Positions 1-5,954 are shown, counted from the first letter of the stretch. The stretch: DNA of 7,101 nucleotides from Methanobacteriota archaeon (GCA_030837265.1 JAUPKV010000412.1:1-7101); one strand, 5' to 3'. Numbers and translations: made by a program. The notes: generated from the letters alone by a model not told the origin.

Positions 1-9
1 TTACCACTC

Positions 10-1137
10 TTACGAGTCTGTATCGACTTCCAGAAGCATGACACTTACAAAGATTGCAGAAAACATAAGCTGGAGTCCCACTGCAGCAAGCACCATTGAA
101 ATTACTGCAGACTCGATTTCTTTGAGAGAACCGTATCCGGAACTGATCCAGGTATAGGCAACTCTCAGCCCGAGAATTACCCCAAGCCCAAGGATACATG
201 AGCCTGCAAACAGTTCCCTCTCAAGGGAGTGGTAATTAAGCAGTACCTTACCTAACGAATTGTTCCTGTAAATCCCATGAATAAGACCATATGTTTTCAT
301 GTAGACTCCAGTAGCAAGTATCTGGCCGCCCATAATCAATAGCATACTTCCCAAAATAAATGAATGTAATCGATTGTATGCAGCACTTCCAGTGAATAGA
401 AGGGAGGTTGTTATCAATAAACCCAATATAAATACAAAAGCACCGGGAAGGTACAGGAACGGAACGGGCTGGTAGAGCATCATAAAACGTACATGTCTCC
501 AGCCATCGTGGAAAGAACGCAGTTTTGAGGGGGCTATGCGTGAATAATAAGTTATAGGAACTTCTTTTATCCTCAACCCACTTCTTGCCGCTTCGATTAC
601 CATTTCGGATGCTAATTCCATACCGTGGGTTTTTAGATTCATCTTTTCAAGAGCTTCCTTTGTAAAAGCCCTTATTCCACAATGAGCATCCGAAATATCT
701 GTTTTGAACAGGAAATTAAGCATTCCGGTTAATAGAGGATTACCGATGTACTGGTGAAGCCAGGGCATAGCTCCTTTTTTAATATGACCCTTTATTCTGG
801 TCCCTATCACAAAATCTGCTTCTCCTGACATAAGAGGATTTAAAAATTTCTCGAGTTCAAGCAGATCATATGTATCATCCGCATCTGAAATAACAATGTA
901 ATCTCCTTTTGCTTCAGCCAATCCTTTTAAATAGGCGTTTCCATACCCCTTTATCGGGCCTATCACTTTGGCACCCATAGATGCGGCGATTTCAGGGGTT
1001 CTGTCCGAGGAGTTATCGGAAATTATAATCTCCCCTTCTATACCGTATTTTTTTATTATAGACTGAGCTTTTTCGATGCAAATTTGGATGGTTTCTTCTT
1101 CATTCATAGAGGGCATTACGATAGAAAGAAAGGGCAT
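10..1137 (-). CDS. Family 2 glycosyltransferase with C-terminal membrane anchor (polyprenyl-phosphate sugar transferase-like)
   Basis: It probably transfers a sugar from a nucleotide donor to a lipid carrier (dolichyl-phosphate type) on the cytoplasmic face of the membrane, for glycoprotein or surface glycan synthesis. Numbering is from the upstream Met at 1155 (381 residues). The GT-A domain starts with SIVMPSMNEEET (11-22), has SDNSSDRTPE (46-55) and the metal-binding DAD/DD at 91-94 (SDADDTYD), and continues through the acceptor-side motif DAHCGIRAF (156-164) and GMELASEMVIEA (178-189), typical of DPM1/DPG-synthase-like GT2 enzymes. Four hydrophobic helices follow at about 232-254, 263-285, 315-337 and 348-375. 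No Shine-Dalgarno site precedes either start. I prefer Met7 (1137) because a TATA box at 1159-1167 would start transcription near 1138, giving a leaderless mRNA. Met1 (1155) remains possible, using the second TATA-like site at 1174-1185. The donor sugar and acceptor cannot be read from sequence. Confidence 0.93.
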   Translation of the reverse strand: MPFLSIVMPSMNEEETIQICIEKAQSIIKKYGIEGEIIISDNSSDRTPEIAASMGAKVIGPIKGYGNAYLKGLAEAKGDYIVISDADDTYDLLELEKFLNPLMSGEADFVIGTRIKGHIKKGAMPWLHQYIGNPLLTGMLNFLFKTDISDAHCGIRAFTKEALEKMNLKTHGMELASEMVIEAARSGLRIKEVPITYYSRIAPSKLRSFHDGWRHVRFMMLYQPVPFLYLPGAFVFILGLLITTSLLFTGSAAYNRLHSFILGSMLLIMGGQILATGVYMKTYGLIHGIYRNNSLGKVLLNYHSLERELFAGSCILGLGVILGLRVAYTWISSGYGSLKEIESAVISMVLAAVGLQLMFSAIFVSVMLLEVDTDS

Positions 1138-1158
1138 AAACAGCTTATACAGCATATT

Positions 1159-1185
1159 TATTTATAACTATTTTGATATATTTCG
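1159..1185 (-). promoter_or_regulatory. TATA-like promoter elements for the glycosyltransferase
   Basis: Read on the minus strand, TTATAAATA lies at 1167-1159, about 25 nt ahead of the Met at 1137. A second candidate, CGAAATATAT, lies around 1184-1175, about 25 nt ahead of the Met at 1155. Archaeal TATA boxes sit about 25 nt upstream of the transcription start, so each would give a leaderless transcript for one of the two possible starts. Positional inference only. Confidence 0.45.
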
Positions 1186-1246
1186 TTATTTAATTTGCAA
1201 GTCAATTAACTAAATGTGGTTAGAGAACTAATATCTTCCAACAAGA

Positions 1247-1256
1247 TTTATAAGTA
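1247..1256 (+). promoter_or_regulatory. TATA box of wrbA
   Basis: TTTATAAGTA at 1247-1256 fits an archaeal TATA box. Transcription would begin near 1277, leaving a leader of about 35 nt that contains the strong ribosome binding site of wrbA. Confidence 0.5.
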
Positions 1257-1302
1257 TCAGAAGACTATTTTTAAGAAGGGATATGGGATTTTTGGCAATA
1301 AA

Positions 1303-1308
1303 GGAGGG
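1303..1308 (+). promoter_or_regulatory. Ribosome binding site of wrbA
   Basis: GGAGGG ends 5 nt before the ATG at 1314 and fixes that start. No in-frame alternative start nearby is as well supported. Confidence 0.8.
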
Positions 1309-1313
1309 ATCAA

Positions 1314-1943
1314 ATGGTTAAAGTTAACATTATTTTCCATAGCATTCACGGGCATGTTTACAAGATGGCAGAAGCCGCAGCTGCCGGAGCAAGAGAAGTA
1401 GAGGGAGTTGAAGTGGGAATATATCAGGTACCTGAGACCCTCTCTAATGAGGTAATTGAGAAAATGGGAGCAACTGAGACAAAAAAGCTTTTTGCCCATG
1501 TACCTGTGCTTTCACGTGATATGTATAAGGACGTACTCGCTGGCGCAGATGCATTGATATTCGGAACTCCTACTCGCTATGGGATGATGACTGCTGAGAT
1601 GCGTACGGTCCTGGACGGCCTTGGTGGATTATGGAGCCAGGACGCCTTTGTCGGAATAGTAGGCAGTGTATTCACTTCCAGCGCAACGCAGCATGGAGGC
1701 CAGGAATCTACAATCCTTTCATTTCATGTCAGTTTGCTTCATCTTGGAATGATTATTGTCGGGCTTCCATATTCCGAAAAGCGGCAAACGAGGATGGACG
1801 AAATTACAGGTGGCAGTCCGTACGGGGCATCAACAATTGCAGGAGGGGATGGAAGTCGCCAGCCCTCAGAAAACGAACTTGCAATGGCCCGCTATCAGGG
1901 CAGGCATGTAGCTCAAATTGCTAAAAAACTTGCTAGTAAATAG
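1314..1943 (+). CDS. wrbA: WrbA-type NAD(P)H:quinone oxidoreductase (flavodoxin-like FMN protein)
   Basis: A cytoplasmic FMN enzyme that reduces quinones by two electrons with NAD(P)H, generally linked to oxidative stress protection. The 209-residue length is normal for the family. FMN-binding and family motifs are visible in order: the phosphate loop SIHGHV (10-15), GTPTRYG (84-90), GGLWSQ (104-109), TSSATQHGGQE (121-131) and the hallmark SPYGASTIAGGDGSRQPS (168-185), followed by ARYQGRHVA (192-200), closely matching the E. coli WrbA pattern. The ATG at 1314 has GGAGGG 5 nt upstream. The gene is divergent from the glycosyltransferase and appears monocistronic, with its own TATA box and a T-rich terminator. 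In methanogens the natural electron acceptor is uncertain; methanophenazine or xenobiotic quinones are guesses. Confidence 0.96.
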   Translation: MVKVNIIFHSIHGHVYKMAEAAAAGAREVEGVEVGIYQVPETLSNEVIEKMGATETKKLFAHVPVLSRDMYKDVLAGADALIFGTPTRYGMMTAEMRTVLDGLGGLWSQDAFVGIVGSVFTSSATQHGGQESTILSFHVSLLHLGMIIVGLPYSEKRQTRMDEITGGSPYGASTIAGGDGSRQPSENELAMARYQGRHVAQIAKKLASK

Positions 1944-1948
1944 AAACT

Positions 1949-2014
1949 CACTGAAATAGAAACAGTGGAAAACACTTCCTTTTTTAAGGGCATTCTCCTT
2001 ATTTTTTTATTTTT
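1949..2014 (+). terminator. Terminator region of wrbA
   Basis: Shortly after the stop codon, CACTG (1949-1953) can pair with CAGTG (1963-1967) around a 9-nt loop. AGTG (1964-1967) can instead pair with CACT (1973-1976). T-rich runs follow at 1979-1985 and 2002-2014. Oligo-T runs on the non-template strand are the main archaeal intrinsic termination signal. Confidence 0.55.
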
Positions 2015-2024
2015 AATGTGTACC

Positions 2025-2282
2025 TTAAAATTCAGCTAAGGCTTGGGGAAACAATTTCTCTGGATTCAATCTATTCCGAGCAGCTATCAGGCATGCCAGC
2101 GTGCAATAGACCGCTTTTTCCTCAACTTTTTTAAGGACAAATTGCTGATTTATTTAGATAATTATCTAAAAGTTACTTTTAAAGTAGATTCTCACTTCCA
2201 TACCACGTACTTTTATACGAGATACTATTAAATTCTCTTTTTTCACTCATAGTTTCGTTTTCTCTAAACTGTTTGAATTAAT
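2025..2282 (-). pseudogene. Coding debris, possibly a decayed IS200/IS605 tnpB-type gene
   Basis: Two short minus-strand frames look protein-like. The first, from ATG at 2250 to TAA at 2179-2181 (23 codons; open back to about 2274), contains EFNSISYKSTWYGSENLL. This resembles the TnpB segment F-x4/5-YKxxWYGxxL that precedes the zinc finger. Read on past two stops, the same frame gives LLDNYLNKSAICP, which roughly matches the next TnpB stretch (V-D-x-x-x-P-S-S-K-x-C). The second frame, 2153-2025, has 42 codons ending FPQALAEF and includes KKVEEKAVYC and CLIAARNRLN, where a C-x8-N spacing loosely fits the TnpB CGxxIDRDxN end. No fragment has a ribosome binding site and frames are broken. The TnpB reading rests on short motifs in AT-rich DNA; another transposase family or chance is possible. 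Confidence 0.33.
2153..2186. repeat. Two adjacent palindromes
   Basis: TTTAGATAATTATCTAAA (2153-2170) is a perfect 18-bp palindrome. After 3 nt it is followed by TACTTT-T-AAAGTA (2174-2186), a 13-bp palindrome with a single central base. They lie inside the debris region, about 255 nt ahead of the GH15 start. They could be DNA hairpins left from a transposon end or a dimeric-protein site; nothing in the sequence decides. Confidence 0.5.
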
Positions 2283-2293
2283 AGATTTAATAA

Positions 2294-2391
2294 TCATATG
2301 ATTTTTCTGGAAAACAATTTTGAACCGAAATATTAGAATAATTCGGAAACCAGATTGAAGAATGCGGATTAAGTTTTCTCATATGATTTTT
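2294..2391. promoter_or_regulatory. Repeated and inverted motifs ahead of the GH15 promoter
   Basis: The 13-mer TCATATGATTTTT occurs twice, at 2294-2306 and 2379-2391, 85 bp apart (about eight helical turns). Each copy contains the palindrome TCATATGA. Between them lies a 22-bp inverted repeat with arms CCGAAATATT (2325-2334) and AATAATTCGG (2337-2346), which pair at 9 of 10 positions around a 2-nt spacer. The downstream 13-mer touches the TATA-like site. The layout suggests binding sites for a dimeric regulator of the GH15 gene, but no regulator can be named. Confidence 0.4.
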
Positions 2392-2392
2392 G

Positions 2393-2403
2393 TATATTTA
2401 TTA
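2393..2403 (+). promoter_or_regulatory. TATA box of the GH15 gene
   Basis: TATATTTATTA at 2393-2403 would start transcription near 2423, leaving a leader of about 17 nt before the GTG at 2440. AAGGA at 2421-2425 is a possible but distant (14 nt) ribosome binding site. Confidence 0.45.
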
Positions 2404-2439
2404 TTTTTTGGGTTTTAATTAAGGAAAAACAGAGAAGAG

Positions 2440-4446
2440 GTGTCAGAGATTAGGCCACTGATTTTCGGAAATGGAAAGATCCTTATTTGTGCTGATGAAA
2501 AAGGAACTATAAGGGACGTCTATTTCCCATACGTAGGTTTAGAAAACCATGGGAATTCAATAAAAGTCGGTATATGTGACCTTGATTCTCTATACTGCAG
2601 TTGGCTGGAAAAGTGGAAAATTGAGCAGCAATACAAGTCGGAGTTTAAGAAAAGTTTATGCACACGCATGCTTGAATTTTCTGAAGACAAAAAGGATAGA
2701 GAAGAAGTAAATAGAGAAGCTATTGAAAACGGGAATGTTGAACCTTTTATGGAAGCCGTTTCAAACATTGGAGAAACGGTATTCGAAAATCTAGATATAG
2801 GGCTTAGAATTAAAATTTGGGAAACTGTCCATCCATCAGTAAACATATTTTATAGAACTTTAGAGGTAAGGAATATTTCAAATACATTAAAGCACCTGCG
2901 CCTTTTTTCCAACCAGAACTATCGAATTCTTGAAACCAAAATCGGAGAAACTGCAGTAATCGACAAAAATACTCTTATCCACTATAAGAGAGACCGTTAT
3001 TTATTGCATTCCAGTGACCCTGTCTTTGACCAGTATGCGGTGGGGACAGCCGAATGGAAAGGACTTGAAGGCACATGGAAAGATATGGAAAACAACGCTT
3101 CTTTGAGTGGAAATCCCGTCGCTCACGGCTCGGTTGACTCAACCCTCGGCTGGACTCTTCCTGAGCTAAAACCGGGAGAAGCCACAAGAGTGCATTACTG
3201 GATTGTCCTTGGGAAAAACTATTGTAATGTCCTTAAAATTCATAAGAGAGTAAAAAAAGCTAGAAGAACTGCTCTTTTTCATCATAACTTCAACTTTTGG
3301 AACTCGTTTACTGAAAGAGTATCCGTTCTTCCGGAATTTACCAGGATGAACATGCTCCCGGAAAGAGTCTCAAAGTGTTTTTACAGAAGTCTCCTTGCAA
3401 CTGTCGCACACGTGGATATTAATGGCTCCGTAATTGCATCATGTGATTCGGATATAAAACAGTTCGGAGCAGACCTTTACAGCTACTGCTGGCCCAGAGA
3501 CGCAGCCTGGGTATGTATTGCACTTGATAGGGCACGGTACCATCACTTAAGTACCGAGATATTCGAGTTCTTTTCAAAAATAATTACTCCAAGAGGCAAT
3601 TTCCTCCACAAATACACTCCTGCAGGGGACTTCGGAAGTACCTGGCATCCTGTGCCTATGATTCAAGTGGATGAAACGGGACTTCCACTTTTTGCTCTCT
3701 ATAACAATTGGGATATCGCTAAGAACATATGGACTACCGGCAGGTATTACAGAGTGCTCGTAATTCCGGCAGCTAATTATCTTATAAAAGCAATCAATTC
3801 AGAAACAGGCCTTCCAATCTCGAGTTTCGACCTATGGGAAGAACGAAAAGGTGTACATACCTACAGTGCCTGCACAGTCTATGCTGGCCTCAAAGGTGCT
3901 AGTGAACTTTCACGCACCCTTGGAGATTACGACAATGCAAATAGTTGGAGTGATGCAGCAGAAAGAATTAAAGAATCCATCCTGAAGAAACTCTACGACG
4001 AAAAACTGGGGCGTTTCCGACGTTCTCTTAATGATCTTACCCTGGATTCGTCCGTATTTGCAGTCTGGTACTTCGGGATTCTCCCACCTGATGACCCAAG
4101 AGTTGTCCGGACAATGGAAGCTATCGAAAGAGAACTTAAACGGCCCTCCGGAGGAATTGCAAGGTATCTTCACGATAACTATTTTGGTTATATGAACAGC
4201 TGGATTATCTGCACCCTCTGGTTGTCTCAGTGGCATTCGGCAGTCGGAAACCTTGACAAAGCGCTTGAACTTCTTAATTGGTGTGCATCTCACGCTCACC
4301 CTACCGGTCTGATGCCTGAACAGGTAGATGATAAAGGCAGACCACTTTCCGTACTCCCACTTGCCTGGTCACATTCAGCCTATGTGCTTGCAGTCCTTGA
4401 ATATTTGCAAGCCCTTGAAAAAAGAGAAAGCAAAAGCTGTATCTGA
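2440..4446 (+). CDS. Glycoside hydrolase family 15 enzyme (glucoamylase/trehalase-like)
   Basis: An exo-acting alpha-glucosidase of family 15, likely releasing glucose from glycogen-type oligosaccharides, or splitting trehalose as some archaeal GH15 enzymes do. There is no signal peptide, so it is probably cytoplasmic. The 668 residues have the prokaryotic layout: an N-terminal beta-sandwich (about 1-280, opening IRPLIFGNGKILICADEKG), a linker, and an (alpha/alpha)6 catalytic barrel (about 300-660). Conserved sites include YCWPRDAAW (349-357), FDLWEER (463-469) with E467 as the expected general acid, and TGLMPEQVD (622-630) with E627 as the expected base, so the active site looks intact. The start is GTG; it places the conserved IRPL-F-GNG opening right at the N-terminus, as usual in the family. 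A lysine/glutamate-rich stretch at about 71-110 looks longer than usual. It has its own promoter; no glycogen genes are adjacent. Confidence 0.93.
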   Translation: MSEIRPLIFGNGKILICADEKGTIRDVYFPYVGLENHGNSIKVGICDLDSLYCSWLEKWKIEQQYKSEFKKSLCTRMLEFSEDKKDREEVNREAIENGNVEPFMEAVSNIGETVFENLDIGLRIKIWETVHPSVNIFYRTLEVRNISNTLKHLRLFSNQNYRILETKIGETAVIDKNTLIHYKRDRYLLHSSDPVFDQYAVGTAEWKGLEGTWKDMENNASLSGNPVAHGSVDSTLGWTLPELKPGEATRVHYWIVLGKNYCNVLKIHKRVKKARRTALFHHNFNFWNSFTERVSVLPEFTRMNMLPERVSKCFYRSLLATVAHVDINGSVIASCDSDIKQFGADLYSYCWPRDAAWVCIALDRARYHHLSTEIFEFFSKIITPRGNFLHKYTPAGDFGSTWHPVPMIQVDETGLPLFALYNNWDIAKNIWTTGRYYRVLVIPAANYLIKAINSETGLPISSFDLWEERKGVHTYSACTVYAGLKGASELSRTLGDYDNANSWSDAAERIKESILKKLYDEKLGRFRRSLNDLTLDSSVFAVWYFGILPPDDPRVVRTMEAIERELKRPSGGIARYLHDNYFGYMNSWIICTLWLSQWHSAVGNLDKALELLNWCASHAHPTGLMPEQVDDKGRPLSVLPLAWSHSAYVLAVLEYLQALEKRESKSCI

Positions 4447-4515
4447 GAGGAAAAATAAATCAGCACAAAAAGAGAAAAGAGCATAATCTGAGGACTTATG
4501 TCGAAATTATTAAAC

Positions 4516-4527
4516 TTTATATTTAAA
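4516..4527 (+). promoter_or_regulatory. TATA-like site in the convergent gap
   Basis: TTTATATTTAAA at 4516-4527, about 70 nt after the GH15 stop, has no protein gene downstream on its strand. Transcription from it would begin near 4548 and read into the foldable block at 4560-4621. Confidence 0.35.
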
Positions 4528-4547
4528 AAGTTCGATTTTTGAAACTT

Positions 4548-4637
4548 CCTCGAAAATTAGTCCTCTTGAGGGAGCTTAGCGACCGAAAAGGACACCGTGC
4601 TCCCGAAGCGGAACTCGGGAGTTAGAGCTTCTTTTTC
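4548..4637 (+). ncRNA. Candidate small RNA or dispersed structured repeat
   Basis: This block is clearly more GC-rich than the AT-rich DNA around it. CTCCCGA (4600-4606) pairs perfectly with TCGGGAG (4615-4621) around an 8-nt loop. GGGAGC (4570-4575) can pair with GCTCCC (4599-4604) instead, and GTCCT (4560-4564) with AGGAC (4589-4593), so two exclusive folds are possible. On the plus strand a TATA-like site stands about 25 nt before 4548 and a T-rich run (CTTCTTTTTCTC, 4628-4639) follows the hairpin, as for a transcript of about 90 nt. The 3' end would be antisense to the last codons of the acetyltransferase gene. It may instead be a dispersed intergenic repeat, or a terminator shared by the two convergent genes. 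Strand and function are inferred. Confidence 0.35.
4600..4621 (-). terminator. Hairpin directly after the acetyltransferase stop codon
   Basis: The 7-bp perfect stem CTCCCGA/TCGGGAG begins 1 nt beyond the minus-strand stop at 4622-4624. Further on, the minus strand has short T runs, including TCCTTTTC near 4593-4586. It could stabilise or end the acetyltransferase mRNA. It is the same hairpin as in the candidate small RNA. Confidence 0.3.
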
Positions 4638-5065
4638 TCAAAATAAAGGTACCCTCTTTCAATTTTCTGCAAGGTAAAGCCATGCTTCAGGTACATATCT
4701 ATCGCTTTTGTTAAAGTCGCATCTGTTTTAAGCATGACGCCCGAGCAATTTTTTTCGGCAAAATCCAGAGCAGCTAAAAAAAGCTTTTTCCCATTGCCCT
4801 TTCCCCTGAACTCCTGATCCAGGTAGATGCGCCGGATTTCGCATTGATTACTACCTTCAAACCTTCTAACGCCTGCTGTGCCGACAACTCTGCCTTCTTC
4901 AATCCCTACGAAAAAAGTTCCTCCACTCTTAAAGTAATAAGCTTTGATGTCATTAAGGTCGGCATCTTTAAGTCTATCATACTCAAAGCCGTGTTCCAGC
5001 AGGACATCAAGGATGAGAATACGGACTTCTTCCTTTCTTGAATCATCATATTTCTGGATTATCAT
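4622..5065 (-). CDS. GNAT family N-acetyltransferase
   Basis: Transfers an acetyl group from acetyl-CoA to an amine of an unknown acceptor; cytoplasmic. The 147-residue length is that of a single GNAT domain. Seen in order: an N-terminal strand and helix (IIQKYDDSRKEEVRILI), a long variable loop, FFVGIEEGRVVGTAGV (about 51-66), the strand IRRIYLDQEF followed by the acetyl-CoA pyrophosphate loop RGKGNGKK (about 87-94), then DFAEKNCSGVMLKTD and the C-terminal YLKHGFTLQKIERGYLYFEKK. The Met at 5065 has AGGA 9 nt upstream (5078-5075). A TATA-like TATAAATT at 5170-5163 may be its promoter, with a long leader. It converges on the GH15 gene. The substrate cannot be deduced. Confidence 0.9.
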   Translation of the reverse strand: MIIQKYDDSRKEEVRILILDVLLEHGFEYDRLKDADLNDIKAYYFKSGGTFFVGIEEGRVVGTAGVRRFEGSNQCEIRRIYLDQEFRGKGNGKKLFLAALDFAEKNCSGVMLKTDATLTKAIDMYLKHGFTLQKIERGYLYFEKKKL

Positions 5066-5162
5066 TCCGGATCTTCCTAAATTGGATCAAGGATGCTACT
5101 TTATTACTGCCTGTTTTGAATTTGTCTTACTTTTGATTTAATAAAGGATAAATTAAACGGCA

Positions 5163-5170
5163 AATTTATA
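5163..5170 (-). promoter_or_regulatory. Possible TATA box of the acetyltransferase gene
   Basis: On the minus strand TATAAATT at 5170-5163 would start transcription near 5141, giving a leader of about 75 nt with AGGA ahead of the start codon. A weaker candidate, TTTATTAAATC, lies near 5147-5137. Confidence 0.35.
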
Positions 5171-5227
5171 CACAGAATGAAAATTTTAACAATTAAGCTG
5201 ATTCAGAAAAGTAGACCATTTCCGAAA

Positions 5228-5317
5228 TTAATTATGGAACACCATAAATCCTGCTAATATAAAAGCCAACAAAATGAATAGTATACTTACAATCCATCCT
5301 GAATATTTCGGAGACAT
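5228..5317 (-). CDS. 29-residue single-pass membrane microprotein
   Basis: An ATG at 5317 opens a 29-codon frame ending in TAA at 5228-5230. The peptide starts MSPKYSGWIV, continues with an unbroken hydrophobic helix of about 19 residues (SILFILLAFILAGFMVF) and ends HN. The positive charge before the helix predicts an N-in, single transmembrane segment. A TATA-like GTTTAAATA at 5347-5339 lies about 25 nt upstream of the ATG, so the transcript would be leaderless, like those inferred for nearby genes; no Shine-Dalgarno site is present. The gene stands alone between the acetyltransferase and an inverted-repeat element on the same strand. I do not recognise it. Function is unknown; small membrane peptides often modulate a larger membrane partner. 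A chance frame cannot be excluded at this length. Confidence 0.5.
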   Translation of the reverse strand: MSPKYSGWIVSILFILLAFILAGFMVFHN

Positions 5318-5338
5318 AAATATAAATCTACATCCATC

Positions 5339-5347
5339 TATTTAAAC
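5339..5347 (-). promoter_or_regulatory. TATA box of the membrane microprotein
   Basis: GTTTAAATA read on the minus strand, centred about 26 nt before the A of the ATG at 5317, which predicts a leaderless transcript. Confidence 0.4.
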
Positions 5348-5399
5348 TTTATTAATCAGTTTTGTTTCATTTTTTTTAATTTGTTTCAATTTAAGTGTA

Positions 5400-5481
5400 C
5401 TGTGTTAGTCTACAGTGTCTGGAACAAATATTCAGTATGCTCGGAAGTTCTTCAGGAGGTTAAACCTCATCAACTACACAG
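5400..5481. mobile_element. Short MITE-like or IS-end remnant
   Basis: An 82-bp stretch begins CTGTGTTAGT (5400-5409) and ends ACTACACAG (5473-5481). The reverse complement of the end is CTGTGTAGT, the same as the beginning but for one extra T. Inside are smaller inverted repeats: ACTGT/ACAGT (5399-5403 and 5412-5416), GAAG-TT-CTTC (5444-5453) and GAGGTT-A-AACCTC (5456-5468). No convincing transposase frame or target duplication is visible. It fits a non-autonomous element or the joined ends of a deleted insertion sequence; a structured RNA is an alternative. Confidence 0.33.
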
Positions 5482-5513
5482 CACCTTTTTTCTCAGATTC
5501 AAGTATTCCTTCG

Positions 5514-5550
5514 AATAAAAAATAAAAAATCGATAGATACTTAAATATCT
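5514..5550 (-). terminator. Terminator of the coiled-coil gene
   Basis: Read on the minus strand, an inverted repeat at 5550-5535 (plus-strand AGATACTTAAATATCT, 7 of 8 pairs) is followed by two T6 runs between about 5530 and 5515. It begins 22 nt after the TAA at 5573-5575. Confidence 0.5.
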
Positions 5551-5572
5551 GATAAAATAGAATTTCAATATT

Positions 5573-5947
5573 TTATTTGTTTTTTATCTTAATTTTATTT
5601 CGTTCACGGATTATCTCTTTTAAATCGTTGCTAATTTTAGCATATGCTTTTTTTAGATCTTCGGTATCTGAAGATACTGTTTTAATTTTTAACTCAATCT
5701 GCTCTTTTATCCGTATCTCGTTAATTTCTCTAGATATATTGTCATCTATTTCTTCGACAATTTCGTCTATTTCCTTTATTTGTCTATTTAGTATTTCAGC
5801 AGCTTCTCTCATCTCAAATTTTTTAGCTAATATTTCCAAATTTCTTAAATCTTCTATTCTGGTCTTAGCTTCATTGTTCAAATCATTCATTACCATTTCA
5901 AGTTCGTCTAATTTGGATAATATGGATATTTCTGGTGATTCGGACAA
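5573..5947 (-). CDS. Coiled-coil protein of unknown function, TTG start
   Basis: A soluble 124-residue protein made almost wholly of charged helix. Heptad-like spacing of Leu/Ile runs from about 9 to 117 (for example ISILSKLDELEMVMNDL at 7-23, AAEILNRQIKEIDEIVEEID at 49-68, SNDLKEIIRERNKIK at 106-120). A polar break near 90-96 (TVSSDTE) suggests two helices folding as a hairpin or joining an oligomer. The C-terminus is strongly basic (RERNKIKIKNK). There is no signal peptide, membrane segment or catalytic motif. The start is TTG at 5947, chosen because GGAGGA (5960-5955) lies 8 nt upstream, with a TATA box further out and a terminator after the stop. It is divergent from the 73-residue gene at 6227. 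Family unknown; the plus-strand frame over the same bases is a low-complexity shadow. Confidence 0.8.
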   Translation of the reverse strand: MSESPEISILSKLDELEMVMNDLNNEAKTRIEDLRNLEILAKKFEMREAAEILNRQIKEIDEIVEEIDDNISREINEIRIKEQIELKIKTVSSDTEDLKKAYAKISNDLKEIIRERNKIKIKNK

Positions 5948-5954
5948 TTATTTT

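Noticed and set aside
1216..1499. Overlapping short frames on both strands at the wrbA start
   Set aside because: They overlap the wrbA coding region and its ribosome binding site in other frames and show no motif.
2043..2231. Plus-strand 62-codon frame starting at TTG in the wrbA-GH15 spacer
   Set aside because: No ribosome binding site or fitting promoter, and aromatic-rich composition as expected from AT-rich chance. The opposite strand reads more like protein.
2362..2418. 18-residue hydrophobic frame just ahead of the GH15 gene, possible leader peptide
   Set aside because: It spans the second 13-mer and the TATA-like site, so it would not lie on the GH15 transcript. T-rich DNA gives hydrophobic peptides by chance.
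1631..4299. Other frames inside wrbA and the GH15 gene (for example 1631-1924 plus, 2520-2846, 2975-3187 and 3910-4299 minus)
   Set aside because: All lie within strongly supported genes and have no promoter, binding site or family motif.
4844..5141. Two plus-strand 65-codon frames opposite the acetyltransferase
   Set aside because: Antisense to a clear GNAT domain; no start signals.
5402..5518. 38-codon plus-strand frame from GTG across the inverted-repeat element
   Set aside because: No ribosome binding site, no recognisable motif, and it overlaps a palindromic stretch. It may be element debris but cannot be supported as a gene.
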